NCBI GenBank assembly: GCA_023473255.1
Contig: JAMCYW010000028.1
Location: 1 to 41,674, forward strand
Direction of reading: 5' to 3'
Source of the DNA: Candidatus Martarchaeota archaeon
GTDB lineage: Archaea > Micrarchaeota > Micrarchaeia > Micrarchaeales > Micrarchaeaceae
DNA length: 41,674 nt
The notes below the pieces were generated by a model. The model made no database searches. It worked only from the letters and a program-made list of their open reading frames with translations, and was not told the origin of the DNA. Shown piece after piece: positions 23,957 through 32,509 of this stretch (positions are counted from its first letter, which is position 1; each line of letters starts with the position of its first letter). Made by a program: the position numbers and the translations under genes.

Positions 23957-25177
23957 ATGATCCGCATAAAAAAAATAGCAAGGAACACGCTTTTCTTTGC
24001 AGCCGCAGCAATGCTGGTTATTGTGCTGCTGCATGCAGCTAATGCGTCAACCGCTACACACGCTATAACGCCAGTATCCTTAAGGATTATAGGAGGTGGA
24101 GGAACTGGAGGCAAAGGGGCTGGAAGCGGAGGAGCCGCTTTAACCCCTCCTACTGTATCTTCTCAATGCGCACTGGTGCCGTTAGCAATATCCGCTAGCA
24201 TAGAGAAGAACGAATCATGGTACTGCCCCATAAACGAGCAGGTATACAGTGCGTGGCTAAACTATCTGCCTCTGGCACTTATAGTGCTGCTGCTGGCTTT
24301 CTTCATTGCCTCAATGATATTCATGATAGGCACTGCATTGAGGAATCAAAAGATGAGAAATTTCGGGATCGGCGAGATATACGAGGTCCTTGCAAGCGCG
24401 CTGATAATAGGGCTTTTCGTGTACATAAGCGCGGTCATGTTCGGCATCGTGCCTGCCGTATTCGTAGGCAATATAAATCCCTTTGCGACATCACTGCACC
24501 TCATAACGAGCACGATAAGCTCGGCTGAAAATATTTATACATCGCTTTTCAACGTCTACATGACAGACGCATTCATAGGCAGCATAAGCGTGTCAATAAC
24601 GACACCTGTCACAAAAACAGGCGCCCTTACTAGCCTGATCGAAAGCGCCCAGCAGATAATATTAGTCCTATTCATGGCTCCGGCACAGACGCTGGCGTCA
24701 TATATTGCAGATGGCATCTTTGCGCTATATGCTGAATACTACCTGATACTGTTCTTTGCAGTAGCCGCCGTCCCGGTATTCCTAATCCCAGGAGTCATCT
24801 TCAGGGTGATGATACCGACAAGGGCATTGGGCGGGATGATGATAGCACTAGCGCTGGGGTTCTACTTTGTGATGCCCATAATGTTTTCAGTGGCATATTA
24901 TTTCACAGCGCCGCAACTGATGTCGCAGCTCAGCGCTGAGTCATTGCTGCTGAACAGGTTCAGCACGTCTAGCGTGCAGCTCAGCTCTATCAATCCGTCA
25001 AACCCTGCCATGGGCGTCCTTAGCGAAATAAACACATCGATGCAGAGCTTTTGGCTTCTGATATTGTTCTATCCTACGCTGATAATATCTGTCACATATG
25101 CATTCGTAGTGCAGGCTGCCAACTTCATCGGCGGGGCAGCACAAATGGGCGGAAGGATAAGGGGCGGATTCATATAG
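23957..25177 (+). CDS. VirB6/TrbL-like channel paralogue 6
   Basis: 406 aa. Signal peptide (MIRIKKIARNTLFFAAAAMLVIVLLHAANAST), then a Gly-rich spacer IIGGGGTGGKGAGSGGA. The first shared region is IFMIGTALRNQKMRNFGIGEIYEVLAS near 115-145; the second is GVIFRVMIPTRALGGMMIALAL near 278-300, then a helix ending MPI. The C-terminal tail is Gly-rich (NFIGGAAQMGGRIRGGFI). The gene starts 8 nt after the preceding stop. Together with the five upstream copies it forms an uninterrupted array of related membrane proteins. Confidence 0.63.
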   Translation: MIRIKKIARNTLFFAAAAMLVIVLLHAANASTATHAITPVSLRIIGGGGTGGKGAGSGGAALTPPTVSSQCALVPLAISASIEKNESWYCPINEQVYSAWLNYLPLALIVLLLAFFIASMIFMIGTALRNQKMRNFGIGEIYEVLASALIIGLFVYISAVMFGIVPAVFVGNINPFATSLHLITSTISSAENIYTSLFNVYMTDAFIGSISVSITTPVTKTGALTSLIESAQQIILVLFMAPAQTLASYIADGIFALYAEYYLILFFAVAAVPVFLIPGVIFRVMIPTRALGGMMIALALGFYFVMPIMFSVAYYFTAPQLMSQLSAESLLLNRFSTSSVQLSSINPSNPAMGVLSEINTSMQSFWLLILFYPTLIISVTYAFVVQAANFIGGAAQMGGRIRGGFI

Positions 25178-25235
25178 GAAACAAATAAAAGGTTTTATAC
25201 CAATAAGTATGAATGCAGTTATATGAGAGATTTGG
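25178..25235 (+). promoter_or_regulatory. probable internal promoter before the VirB3/VirB4-like genes
   Basis: AT-rich stretch with AAATAAAAGG and GGTTTTATACC (about 25183-25200), 35-50 nt before ATG 25236. It is the first gap of more than 50 nt after a run of closely spaced genes, so a separate promoter for the ATPase group is plausible. No hairpin is seen. Confidence 0.35.
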
Positions 25236-26072
25236 ATGGCTAACAAAATCGTAAATTTCCTTGGGCTACTCATGGTATCTGCGATGCTTCTAATCATAAG
25301 CGTTGTCCTTCCAGTATCCATAATGCCGTATTTCGCAAAGCTCATACTGCTTCTCCTTGCTGTCATAGTTGACATACTTGCATTCTCATCGCGATACTAT
25401 GCCTATCTGCTTATGCCGATATTAAAGCAGAGGAGCAGGCACATAATATTGAGCAAGGAGGACGCATATTGGATGGCTACATCTGCAGATTCAATATTGC
25501 ACAGGAACAATGAGGATTACATTGCAACGGTCTACATATCGATACCGCTGTATCTATCAGCTACTGAGATGCCTGACGAGCAGAAGCTCGAATTTTCAAG
25601 GCAGGTGAGCAGGCTTGTAGGTATTGCGCGCGATCCTGTAAGATTCACAAGCCAGATGTATGTGATGAACAAGGATTCGTACATACAGCAATTGCGCGAC
25701 GCCATAAATTTATCGGAAAACGAGGAAGCCGAATTGGAGCAGAAGCCTGATGCATCGAAGGATGCCATTGAAAGGGTGAAAGGAAAGACTGCAATGTGGA
25801 GGAACCTTCTGGACAGCATAAGCAAGGATCTCTCGTTTGAGCTTATAAGCTATGCTTCGGTATCCGGAGTGGGCAGCAAGGAATACGAGGCCGTAAGCGT
25901 TGCCCAGCAAAAAGCAAGGGAGCTGATGTCAGGCATAGGTTCAATATTCGGGATTACGCCGAGCATAATAACCGGCATGCAGCTCAAGAAGTTCATAGAG
26001 CCAGATTCGCTTATACCATTCTCTACGGTTACGGAACAGATAAACAAGAATCTTGAGGAAGAGGTCATATAA
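25236..26072 (+). CDS. membrane protein resembling VirB3/PrgI joined to a VirB4 N-terminal domain (1)
   Basis: 278 aa. Two N-terminal helices (about 8-30 and 32-55) form a PrgI/VirB3-like membrane hairpin. A cytosolic domain follows, with the N-terminal-domain pattern of conjugation ATPases VirB4/TraC: SILHRNNEDYIATVYISIPLYL, then QVSRLVGIARDPVRFTSQMYVMNKDSYIQQL, and a late repeat AQQKARELMSGIGSIFGITPSIITGMQLKKF. No Walker motifs are present. In bacteria these parts often lie on the same polypeptide as, or next to, the VirB4 motor, which here is encoded two genes later. The assignment is from pattern and context. The stop overlaps the next start (TAATG). Confidence 0.55.
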   Translation: MANKIVNFLGLLMVSAMLLIISVVLPVSIMPYFAKLILLLLAVIVDILAFSSRYYAYLLMPILKQRSRHIILSKEDAYWMATSADSILHRNNEDYIATVYISIPLYLSATEMPDEQKLEFSRQVSRLVGIARDPVRFTSQMYVMNKDSYIQQLRDAINLSENEEAELEQKPDASKDAIERVKGKTAMWRNLLDSISKDLSFELISYASVSGVGSKEYEAVSVAQQKARELMSGIGSIFGITPSIITGMQLKKFIEPDSLIPFSTVTEQINKNLEEEVI

Positions 26073-26902
26073 TGGATGAAGAAGGAGCAATATTCCTGAT
26101 ATTTTCGCTTATGCTCATACTCATAGCGTTCTCTCTGCTGTCGTCATTCGGCAAGGGGATATACCCTATCATAGCCGTGCTTATACTGGTTTTAGGCGTA
26201 GTGATGATACTCGCTTTAAACTGGGCTGATTTCATTATAATGCCGGGGATTACGTCGATGCTGGGCATCACGTTCCAGCCGGCCAATAATTACTACATAA
26301 CTAAGAGGCAGGACGCAGTTGTGAAAAATGTAAGCGGGCTCTTCTATGCCACTGGATACGTAACCGCGAACATATTCGGCTACCTGTTCAAGGAGGAGAG
26401 CGCGCCTGAAGAGGATGAGGAGCGCCTGATGCTCGCCCCAGAATCATATGAGCGCCTCGTGATGAACATCGATTTCCCATATAAGTTTCATGTGATATCG
26501 TCAGGCATGGACATACAGAATGTTAGAGACGAACTTGAAGGCAAGCGTTCCTACCAGGAATTCGAGATGTCCCGCGCTTTGCAGGGCAACGCCAACGAGG
26601 TTACAATAACAGACATACAGAGGAAGATGAACGTAGTGCAGGCAAAGATAGACCGCATATCGAAAGGCGAAAAGCCAATAGCTACGCTTATGTATATAGA
26701 AACCACTGCGATAGGGGTAAGCGAGAAAGCTGCGTTTGACGCATTGGAGGAGCAGGTGAAAAGGCTGCAGGTAGCATTCAGCGCATTCGATCTTGAGTTG
26801 CGAAGGATAGTGGGCAGGGAACTTTACACATTATTCCAGTTTAATTTCGCATTGCCTGTATCGTTTGCAGAAGAAGCCTCTCAGTTCAATCAGCAGAGTT
26901 GA
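26072..26902 (+). CDS. membrane protein resembling VirB3/PrgI joined to a VirB4 N-terminal domain (2)
   Basis: 276 aa with the same plan as its upstream neighbour: two N-terminal helices (about 6-25 and 29-52) and a cytosolic domain. The domain contains YERLVMNIDFPYKFHVISSG, a helical EVTITDIQRKMNVVQAKIDRISKG, then PIATLMYIETTAIGVSEKAAFDALEEQVKRL and LRRIVGRELYTLFQF. This order (strand, long helix, strand with 'E...A.G.SE..A', helix, 'L.G.EL') is that of VirB4/TraC N-terminal domains. No nucleotide-binding motif. It probably docks the separate ATPase to the membrane. It is read from an overlapping start, so it is made in step with the first copy. Confidence 0.55.
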   Translation: MDEEGAIFLIFSLMLILIAFSLLSSFGKGIYPIIAVLILVLGVVMILALNWADFIIMPGITSMLGITFQPANNYYITKRQDAVVKNVSGLFYATGYVTANIFGYLFKEESAPEEDEERLMLAPESYERLVMNIDFPYKFHVISSGMDIQNVRDELEGKRSYQEFEMSRALQGNANEVTITDIQRKMNVVQAKIDRISKGEKPIATLMYIETTAIGVSEKAAFDALEEQVKRLQVAFSAFDLELRRIVGRELYTLFQFNFALPVSFAEEASQFNQQS

Positions 26903-26935
26903 TAATTTATTGCATTAATGAATTAGGGTTTGAAT

Positions 26936-28444
26936 ATGACATTGTTGAAATTGCAGCATATAATGAGCAACGAGATTGCAAAGAGGGCATTCCTTTCCAG
27001 GCCTCCCGAGCCTCCGTCAAATGTGCTGATAAACGATCCTTTCCAAGGCATATATATAGGAAATACGAAGATATTCAAGGTGCCTTTCAGCTGGACATTC
27101 GCAAATGTCACAAACCCGCACATAGCGGTTGTCGGAATAACCGGCGCAGGCAAAAGCTATTTCGTAAAAACGTTTTTGATACGCGCCAACTACGTCTGGG
27201 GCACCAATGCTGTAATAATTGACTGGGCTGCCGAATACAAGGCATGGGTAAAGCAGAGCGGCGGCACCATAGTATCGCTCGGCAAGGGCGACTACATAAA
27301 CATCATGGACCTTTCAGGCATGAAGCCACTGGACAGGGTCAAGCAGATACTTACCGCATTTGACATACTGACCGACATAGGCATGTATCCGGAACAGAAA
27401 AGGCTTACTGAAGAAGCCCTCGAGCAGGCGTATGTCAACGGAGGGTTCAACCTTTCCGAGCGCGCCCCTGACGGCGTGGATGCGCCTACCATAAAAGACG
27501 CCATATCCCTTCTTGAAGAGCATCTGCAGGAAGGCACATATGAATATCCTGCAGAGCTGGAAAATGCAATATATAGGCTGAGGCAGTTCGCGCGCGAAGG
27601 CGAGGACTATTTTGCAAGGAAAAGCACGCTAAATCTATCAAAGATTGCAGAATCCGGAATGGTGGACATAGACCTGTCAGGATTGCCCGACGAAAGGTTC
27701 CGTGCCCTCGCAGCCCTCTTCATATTGCAGACATTAAAGGAGAGAATGCGCGTAGAAGGCTGGAGCGAATCTAAAGGCATAAAGACGATGGTGGTGCTGG
27801 ATGAAGCATGGAAGGTGGCAAGCGACGAGAAGAGCGATGCCATAATGATAGTCAGGGAAGGAAGAAAATACCAATTCGGCCTGATAGTTGCATCGCAGAA
27901 TCCAACCGATATAAACGAGGCCATATTCTCTAATGTGGGCACTACGTTCATGCTTAGGATAAAGTTCGAGAAATTCATGAATTACCTGCAGGGGTCTATG
28001 AACTTCTCAGAGTTCATAAGGTCTGAGATAAGCAAGTTCGGGGTAGGGCAGGCAGCCGTGAATATGGCGTTCCAGACTGCGCAGCATTTTCCAGAGATAT
28101 TTATACTTGGGCGCATCAAAGGCGAGGAGCCGCTTTATGTTTATACATTGGATATGGCCGATGTGCTGACGCAGAGCGAGCTTTCAGCCGGCATTATGCA
28201 GCGCGACTACCAATTCGAAGGCGATGAGCTCAAGAACAAGTTCATAGAATATAATGTGACGTTAGAGGTAATAAACGCAGTATTCGCCCAGCTTGATGCG
28301 CAGAAGCGCTCTATGAAAATGCTTGATTTTATAAGGCTGATGAAAGAGAATGGAGTTAACAACAATGACCTGGTAACGTTCCTTAAAAGCATAAGCATAG
28401 AGGATACGCTGATAGCCAGGATAATATCCGCATCAGGTAGTTGA
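26936..28444 (+). CDS. HerA/VirB4-type P-loop ATPase
   Basis: 502 aa from ATG 26936 (in-frame TTG 26930 also possible). It lacks a long N-terminal domain; the core starts almost at once. Walker A GITGAGKS is near residues 68-75, followed by NAVIIDWAAEYKAWV, the 'DP/DW..E' strand of VirB4/HerA motors. Walker B VVLDEAWKVA is near 285-294, and the later VASQNPTDINEAIFSNVGTTFMLR is the sensor strand with Gln/Asn typical of the family. A C-terminal helical extension (about 440-502) resembles the product of the next gene. It is the likely motor of the secretion-like locus, acting at the inner face of the membrane as a hexamer. Confidence 0.85.
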   Translation: MTLLKLQHIMSNEIAKRAFLSRPPEPPSNVLINDPFQGIYIGNTKIFKVPFSWTFANVTNPHIAVVGITGAGKSYFVKTFLIRANYVWGTNAVIIDWAAEYKAWVKQSGGTIVSLGKGDYINIMDLSGMKPLDRVKQILTAFDILTDIGMYPEQKRLTEEALEQAYVNGGFNLSERAPDGVDAPTIKDAISLLEEHLQEGTYEYPAELENAIYRLRQFAREGEDYFARKSTLNLSKIAESGMVDIDLSGLPDERFRALAALFILQTLKERMRVEGWSESKGIKTMVVLDEAWKVASDEKSDAIMIVREGRKYQFGLIVASQNPTDINEAIFSNVGTTFMLRIKFEKFMNYLQGSMNFSEFIRSEISKFGVGQAAVNMAFQTAQHFPEIFILGRIKGEEPLYVYTLDMADVLTQSELSAGIMQRDYQFEGDELKNKFIEYNVTLEVINAVFAQLDAQKRSMKMLDFIRLMKENGVNNNDLVTFLKSISIEDTLIARIISASGS

Positions 28445-28445
28445 A

Positions 28446-28760
28446 ATGGCAGCTAAAAATATCGGATCATATTCGATAACGAGGCCTGAATTAAGGCGCA
28501 TATTGGTAGCATACAAGGTCGATGAGAAGAATGTGGAAAAGCTGTTCTCCGATATGGAGAAGGCGCACAGGCACATAAATATCGTCACGTTTATATCCCT
28601 GCTTGAGAAATCAGACATACAAAAGCCTACAATATCTAACATATTGAGGAGGCTCGGGATGGACGATGTGAAGATAAACAACGCTCTCAACATGGCAGAC
28701 GAGCAGAAGCTTGCATCAGAATCGGGGCGCATATACGAAGCCATAATAGACTTCGACTGA
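28446..28760 (+). CDS. small helical protein, related to the C-terminal domain of the ATPase
   Basis: 104 aa, no membrane segment. Residues about 31-84 (FSDMEKAHRHINIVTFISLLEKSD...) align without gaps to the last 54 residues of the upstream ATPase (FAQLDAQKRSMKMLDFIRLMKENG...). The alignment keeps the hydrophobic pattern and has about 8 identities. Domain duplication or a detached adaptor is inferred. Function unknown; it could compete for or cap the same contact used by the motor. Its start lies 2 nt after the ATPase stop. Confidence 0.6.
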   Translation: MAAKNIGSYSITRPELRRILVAYKVDEKNVEKLFSDMEKAHRHINIVTFISLLEKSDIQKPTISNILRRLGMDDVKINNALNMADEQKLASESGRIYEAIIDFD

Positions 28761-28771
28761 GAGTGGCATAT

Positions 28772-29143
28772 ATGGACAAAAATTACAGGTGTATCCTATG
28801 CGGGCAGGAGAAGAATGGCATACCGGTCAAGGCTGACTATATCATAAACGGCATAAGATGGTTTAAGCGCAACGTGACCAAAAACGAGAAGCATTATACT
28901 CTAGTGGTGTGCAAAGACGATTATAAAAAATACCACAAGGCGCGCTCATCTTTCATCAGAAAGCAGGTCGAATACGTAGCGCTTGGCATAATATTTACCA
29001 TAATGCTTGCCATAACCTCGCGGGGAAACCTGACTGGCATATTCGTAGGGGTAATAATAACGTTGTTCCTGTATTTCCTGTCATTGCTGAGTTATATGCC
29101 TCCACTTGCGCTGCCAAATAAATACGATGATGCGCCCAAGTAG
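28772..29143 (+). CDS. small zinc-site membrane protein
   Basis: 123 aa from ATG 28772 (GTG 28763 also possible). The N-terminus has CILCG and a later VVCKDDYKKYHK, a CxxC...C arrangement that could bind zinc with a fourth ligand from His or Asp. Two membrane helices follow (about 72-90 and 93-112), and a short tail. Not recognised as a named family. It is packed between the ATPase group and the coiled-coil gene on the same strand. Confidence 0.55.
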   Translation: MDKNYRCILCGQEKNGIPVKADYIINGIRWFKRNVTKNEKHYTLVVCKDDYKKYHKARSSFIRKQVEYVALGIIFTIMLAITSRGNLTGIFVGVIITLFLYFLSLLSYMPPLALPNKYDDAPK

Positions 29144-29228
29144 CCCACAGTTCAACGCTTTTATAATTAACTGACAATAATAAGTATGCAATGCGCATTG
29201 GAATGTGCTCGCCCGAGATTGTGATAAA

Positions 29229-29957
29229 ATGGTTGAAAATGTAGGAACCGTAGAACCAAAGATTTCAGAATTTTCCATAAAAGGGACGCTGTTAGGGGAT
29301 TTTTCCGCGATGTCAAACAGGTTTTCTACGCTGCAGATGTTCTCAATAAAAATAAATCACGACAGCCTTGTATTGCTTACTGTGGAAAGCAGGGACATAC
29401 AAAAGAATCCATTCTTATTTTTCATAATAACATTCAAGGCAGACGCTATAGAAGTCAAATACTCGATAGCGCTGGATACGAGCGAAAAGATGAGGCGCAT
29501 CTATGTTGTCAAGAACCTTCTCTCCGTACTGTCGCTTGTAGCGGATCTCTATTCGCCAGACCCAGTATCATTATACCAGTATGTAGATTCATCGATAGAT
29601 GAATTGACTGGGTCGCTATCGCAAAGCTACAGTGCGCTATTCAATAATTATGATTCGCTATTCAATGAATATAGGGAGCTCAAAAGGCTAAACATAGAGC
29701 TTGCATCGTCAAACAAGAACCTTACTGCCCAGGCAACTGAGCTCAGCGCGCAAAATAACGAGCTTACTGAAAGGCTAAAGCAGCTTGAGACGTATTCCGA
29801 CGAATCCCTGATGGTCATGATTGAGGAATGGATAGATTCTCATAACAATACGATAGACCTGGCCGAGTTCGCAAAGACCTACAGAATAACCATACCGAGA
29901 GTTGAGCAGATGCTAAACAAGATGGTTTCAATGAGTTATATAGAGCTTAAAGGTTAG
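29229..29957 (+). CDS. coiled-coil protein with C-terminal winged-helix-like end
   Basis: 242 aa from ATG 29229 (GTG 29205 possible). No membrane segment. Residues 1-110 are beta-rich (FSIKINHDSLVLLTVESRD...FFIITFKADAIEVKYSIAL). A coiled coil of about 50 residues follows (FNEYRELKRLNIELASSNKNLTAQ...LKQLETY). The last 55 residues (VMIEEWIDSHNNTIDLAEFAKTYRITIPRVEQMLNKMVSMSYIELKG) read as a winged helix. A TATA-like TTTATAATT is at 29159-29167. Function unknown; it may be a cytosolic adaptor or regulator of the locus. Confidence 0.58.
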   Translation: MVENVGTVEPKISEFSIKGTLLGDFSAMSNRFSTLQMFSIKINHDSLVLLTVESRDIQKNPFLFFIITFKADAIEVKYSIALDTSEKMRRIYVVKNLLSVLSLVADLYSPDPVSLYQYVDSSIDELTGSLSQSYSALFNNYDSLFNEYRELKRLNIELASSNKNLTAQATELSAQNNELTERLKQLETYSDESLMVMIEEWIDSHNNTIDLAEFAKTYRITIPRVEQMLNKMVSMSYIELKG

Positions 29958-29961
29958 TTGC

Positions 29962-30096
29962 ATGATATACAATGCAAGGATAAACAAGAGGATAAAATAT
30001 ATCCGCATATATACTGTGCTAAAGCATGTCAGGGGCGAGCAGAACATGCTGACCAAGCTATTCGCCAGGGTATTTGCTGGTAAAAACAAAGATTGA
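29962..30096 (+). CDS. small basic ORF, 44 aa
   Basis: ATG 29962 to TGA 30094-30096, product very basic (MIYNARINKRIKYIRIYTVL...), no membrane helix. It fills the only gap of more than 150 nt between two long genes and starts 4 nt after the upstream stop, which favours a real gene. It is in the same frame as the following 785-codon ORF, separated only by this TGA and a few codons. It could therefore be a separate peptide or the stranded N-terminus of a longer protein. Confidence 0.4.
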   Translation: MIYNARINKRIKYIRIYTVLKHVRGEQNMLTKLFARVFAGKNKD

Positions 30097-30111
30097 TGCG
30101 GTGCACTGCAA

Positions 30112-32469
30112 GTGGTCAACTTCAAAAAAATATTGGCATTGATACTTATAATGGTCATAGTGCTAGTTGGGATATTCGGGTATATTGCAGTTATGCTGCG
30201 GAATGCATCATCAATTCCTGCGCCTATCACTGCCGTGCATAATGTGACTACTGAGTTATATTCATCTATGATATCGCAGAACATGCTATTCTATAACCAG
30301 AACAGCTCTGCATTTCCATATTCGCTGCTCTCCTATGAAGCTGCAAATGTCCCATATGCAATTTTAAATGTATCGCTGCTGGGATCACTTCCACCTTCTA
30401 ATGTGTACATGCTCAACTATTCTAACGACTGCTTTAGCTGCGGAAACGCATTTGCAGCAGCAAGTGCAATAAAAAACGACCTAGTATCATACGGCGTGAT
30501 TAATTCAGGAGCATCGGTAGGCATGCTTTCCAAGCCGGATCTAACAACGATAAATAACGATTCGCTGCTCATAATAATAAACGGGCTAATGCCCTCTTAC
30601 ATGTTTGAGTACATAAATGGCACAAATGAAACAATGCTGCAGTACCTGCTGAATCGCGGCACAAGCATAATATATGTCGGGCAGAGTTTTTCCAGGCTTG
30701 TTCTTCCGGGCGGGGTCGTCGTGCCAAATTCGAACAACCTTCCATTCCTGTCTACATTTTCAACATCTCTTCCGAAAACAAGAACATTTTATTTTAGCAA
30801 TGCCACATTTGGTTTTACCTCAGGGAAGACATACGGCACTGCGTCTTATGCAAACATTTTCAACGGTTCCATAATAGCATTTTCAAATTATCTTAATTCA
30901 TGGGGGAGCCCAAATGAAGCGGGCAGCGACATAGCGAAGGCGGCCGCCCAGGAATTCTGGATACCAAAATACGCTTCTGGCATCGGATTTATACCAGTTG
31001 GCAATTACAACAAAAGCTCGGGAAACATAGGCATAATATTGAATCAAACGGGATTTGCATACAACCCGACGTCATTGCCTAAGCTCAATGCAGGTTACCT
31101 GCGCGTCGCATTGTATGACAATATGACATACAATATTACTAATGCCAGCATATACAGGTATTATCTGTACTCTCCAAATTATTCGATAAACGGATCAATA
31201 TCGCTGCCGGCAGCCATTATTCCGGGCGCATCTACTCCTGCAACGCTTGAAGTATTTACAAAGTCATCCATACCTATAAGCATACAGCCCCATCTCAGCA
31301 TATATACCCTCAACATGAGCAGGGTTGAGACGCTGCCTCTGCAATTCTTTTCGGCGTATGGCAACTTCACCTTCTTAAAATACATAACGCTGCGGCTTCC
31401 CCCCGGGGAATACATTGCAAGGCTGGAAAGCTTCTCGAACATGCAGTATGCTGCTGCGCTTTTTCAAGTGCCTAAAATAAAACTTTCCATGTCCAACGCA
31501 AACTTTTCGTCAAACGTATATAATATAGCAGTGTCATCGGGCGGCATACCCTTATCAGGCGTGAACTACTCAATATCCGTAAATGGGCTATACAAAAGTT
31601 CGGGCGTTATAAGCAACGGCACACTGTATTATGCACTGCCATCAGGGTCGCCAAAGATAAACGGCAATGCCACATTTGCTATTTCAATGCTTTCAAGGAA
31701 CTTTACATACGTATTTGTGCGCCCATCATCTGCTATAAAAATAAGCAGCCAATACATAGAGCTTGCAGTAGTTGCAATAATAGTATTGATGATGGTTACG
31801 CTGGTGAGGGCGCCCAACAGGGACGAATTTTATATAGACGTGCCTAATCTGCCAAGGCAGGATAAGATACCAATAAAGCTAAAGCCCAATGAAGTAATAG
31901 GCGTCTTTGACAAGCTCAACTCCTATTACCATTGGAAGTATATGCCCCTGTCAAAAAACGAGGTAAGGATGGCAATCGCAACGAATCTCAGGAAGAACAA
32001 TATGCCGATTAACCTTACATATAATAATGTGGATGTCATACTGAGCCAGCTAGTCGAAAAGAATGAATTGGTGTCGATAGATGACCTATATGCGCCTAAG
32101 GCATGGATAGACGCGAGCAAGCACGATATAGAATACCTCGCAGTGTTCAAGAAACTGAGGCTTTATTTCGTTTCGCATGCGCTGATATTCAGCGATCTTG
32201 ATGCGAGCACTGTGGCAGACATGACAATAGTGTCGCATGGAGAAAAGCTATACGTTGTTATATTCTCGCCTACAAGCCGATTCAAGAACATACCTGTATA
32301 TGCGAATTCCATAACATATATCGCATTCATTAATGAAGATAGGCTGGAAGAATTCAAGGATTCGCTTTATAGCAATGTCTCTCCAGATGTGGAGCAGCTG
32401 AAACTCTATATATCTGCCGGGATGATAAGGCTCATAGACGTAGACAACCCAGATGGCATAAGAATATAA
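30112..32469 (+). CDS. large membrane protein with glycosylated outer region and cytosolic C-terminal domain
   Basis: 785 aa from GTG 30112; the upstream in-frame stop at 30094 excludes longer forms. Helix 1 is about 6-28. An outer region of about 520 residues with many N-x-S/T sites follows. It includes a part with alternating strands and helices (SLLIIINGLMPSYMFEY...GTSIIYVGQSFSRLVLPGG) and a later beta-rich part. Helix 2 is about 549-566. A cytosolic tail of about 220 residues contains winged-helix-like text (KLKPNEVIGVFDKLNSYYHWKYMPLSKNEVRMAI). Not recognised. It ends the same-strand block, so it probably couples the exterior of the machine to something in the cytosol. Confidence 0.68.
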   Translation: MVNFKKILALILIMVIVLVGIFGYIAVMLRNASSIPAPITAVHNVTTELYSSMISQNMLFYNQNSSAFPYSLLSYEAANVPYAILNVSLLGSLPPSNVYMLNYSNDCFSCGNAFAAASAIKNDLVSYGVINSGASVGMLSKPDLTTINNDSLLIIINGLMPSYMFEYINGTNETMLQYLLNRGTSIIYVGQSFSRLVLPGGVVVPNSNNLPFLSTFSTSLPKTRTFYFSNATFGFTSGKTYGTASYANIFNGSIIAFSNYLNSWGSPNEAGSDIAKAAAQEFWIPKYASGIGFIPVGNYNKSSGNIGIILNQTGFAYNPTSLPKLNAGYLRVALYDNMTYNITNASIYRYYLYSPNYSINGSISLPAAIIPGASTPATLEVFTKSSIPISIQPHLSIYTLNMSRVETLPLQFFSAYGNFTFLKYITLRLPPGEYIARLESFSNMQYAAALFQVPKIKLSMSNANFSSNVYNIAVSSGGIPLSGVNYSISVNGLYKSSGVISNGTLYYALPSGSPKINGNATFAISMLSRNFTYVFVRPSSAIKISSQYIELAVVAIIVLMMVTLVRAPNRDEFYIDVPNLPRQDKIPIKLKPNEVIGVFDKLNSYYHWKYMPLSKNEVRMAIATNLRKNNMPINLTYNNVDVILSQLVEKNELVSIDDLYAPKAWIDASKHDIEYLAVFKKLRLYFVSHALIFSDLDASTVADMTIVSHGEKLYVVIFSPTSRFKNIPVYANSITYIAFINEDRLEEFKDSLYSNVSPDVEQLKLYISAGMIRLIDVDNPDGIRI

Positions 32470-32470
32470 T

Positions 32471-32487
32471 TGCCGTAAAATGCGGCA
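32471..32487. terminator. short hairpin between convergent genes
   Basis: TGCCG (32471-32475), 7-nt loop, CGGCA (32483-32487), in the 40-nt gap between the 785-aa gene and top6B. No T-run follows directly, so terminator function is uncertain. Confidence 0.3.
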
Positions 32488-32509
32488 GCGCCCTGCAAGG
32501 CTGCACTCC

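Noticed and set aside
15110-32469. Integrated conjugative plasmid or virus
   Set aside because: No integrase, relaxase, replication gene, attachment repeats or capsid-type gene is visible in the block; base composition appears similar to the neighbours by eye, though not computed.
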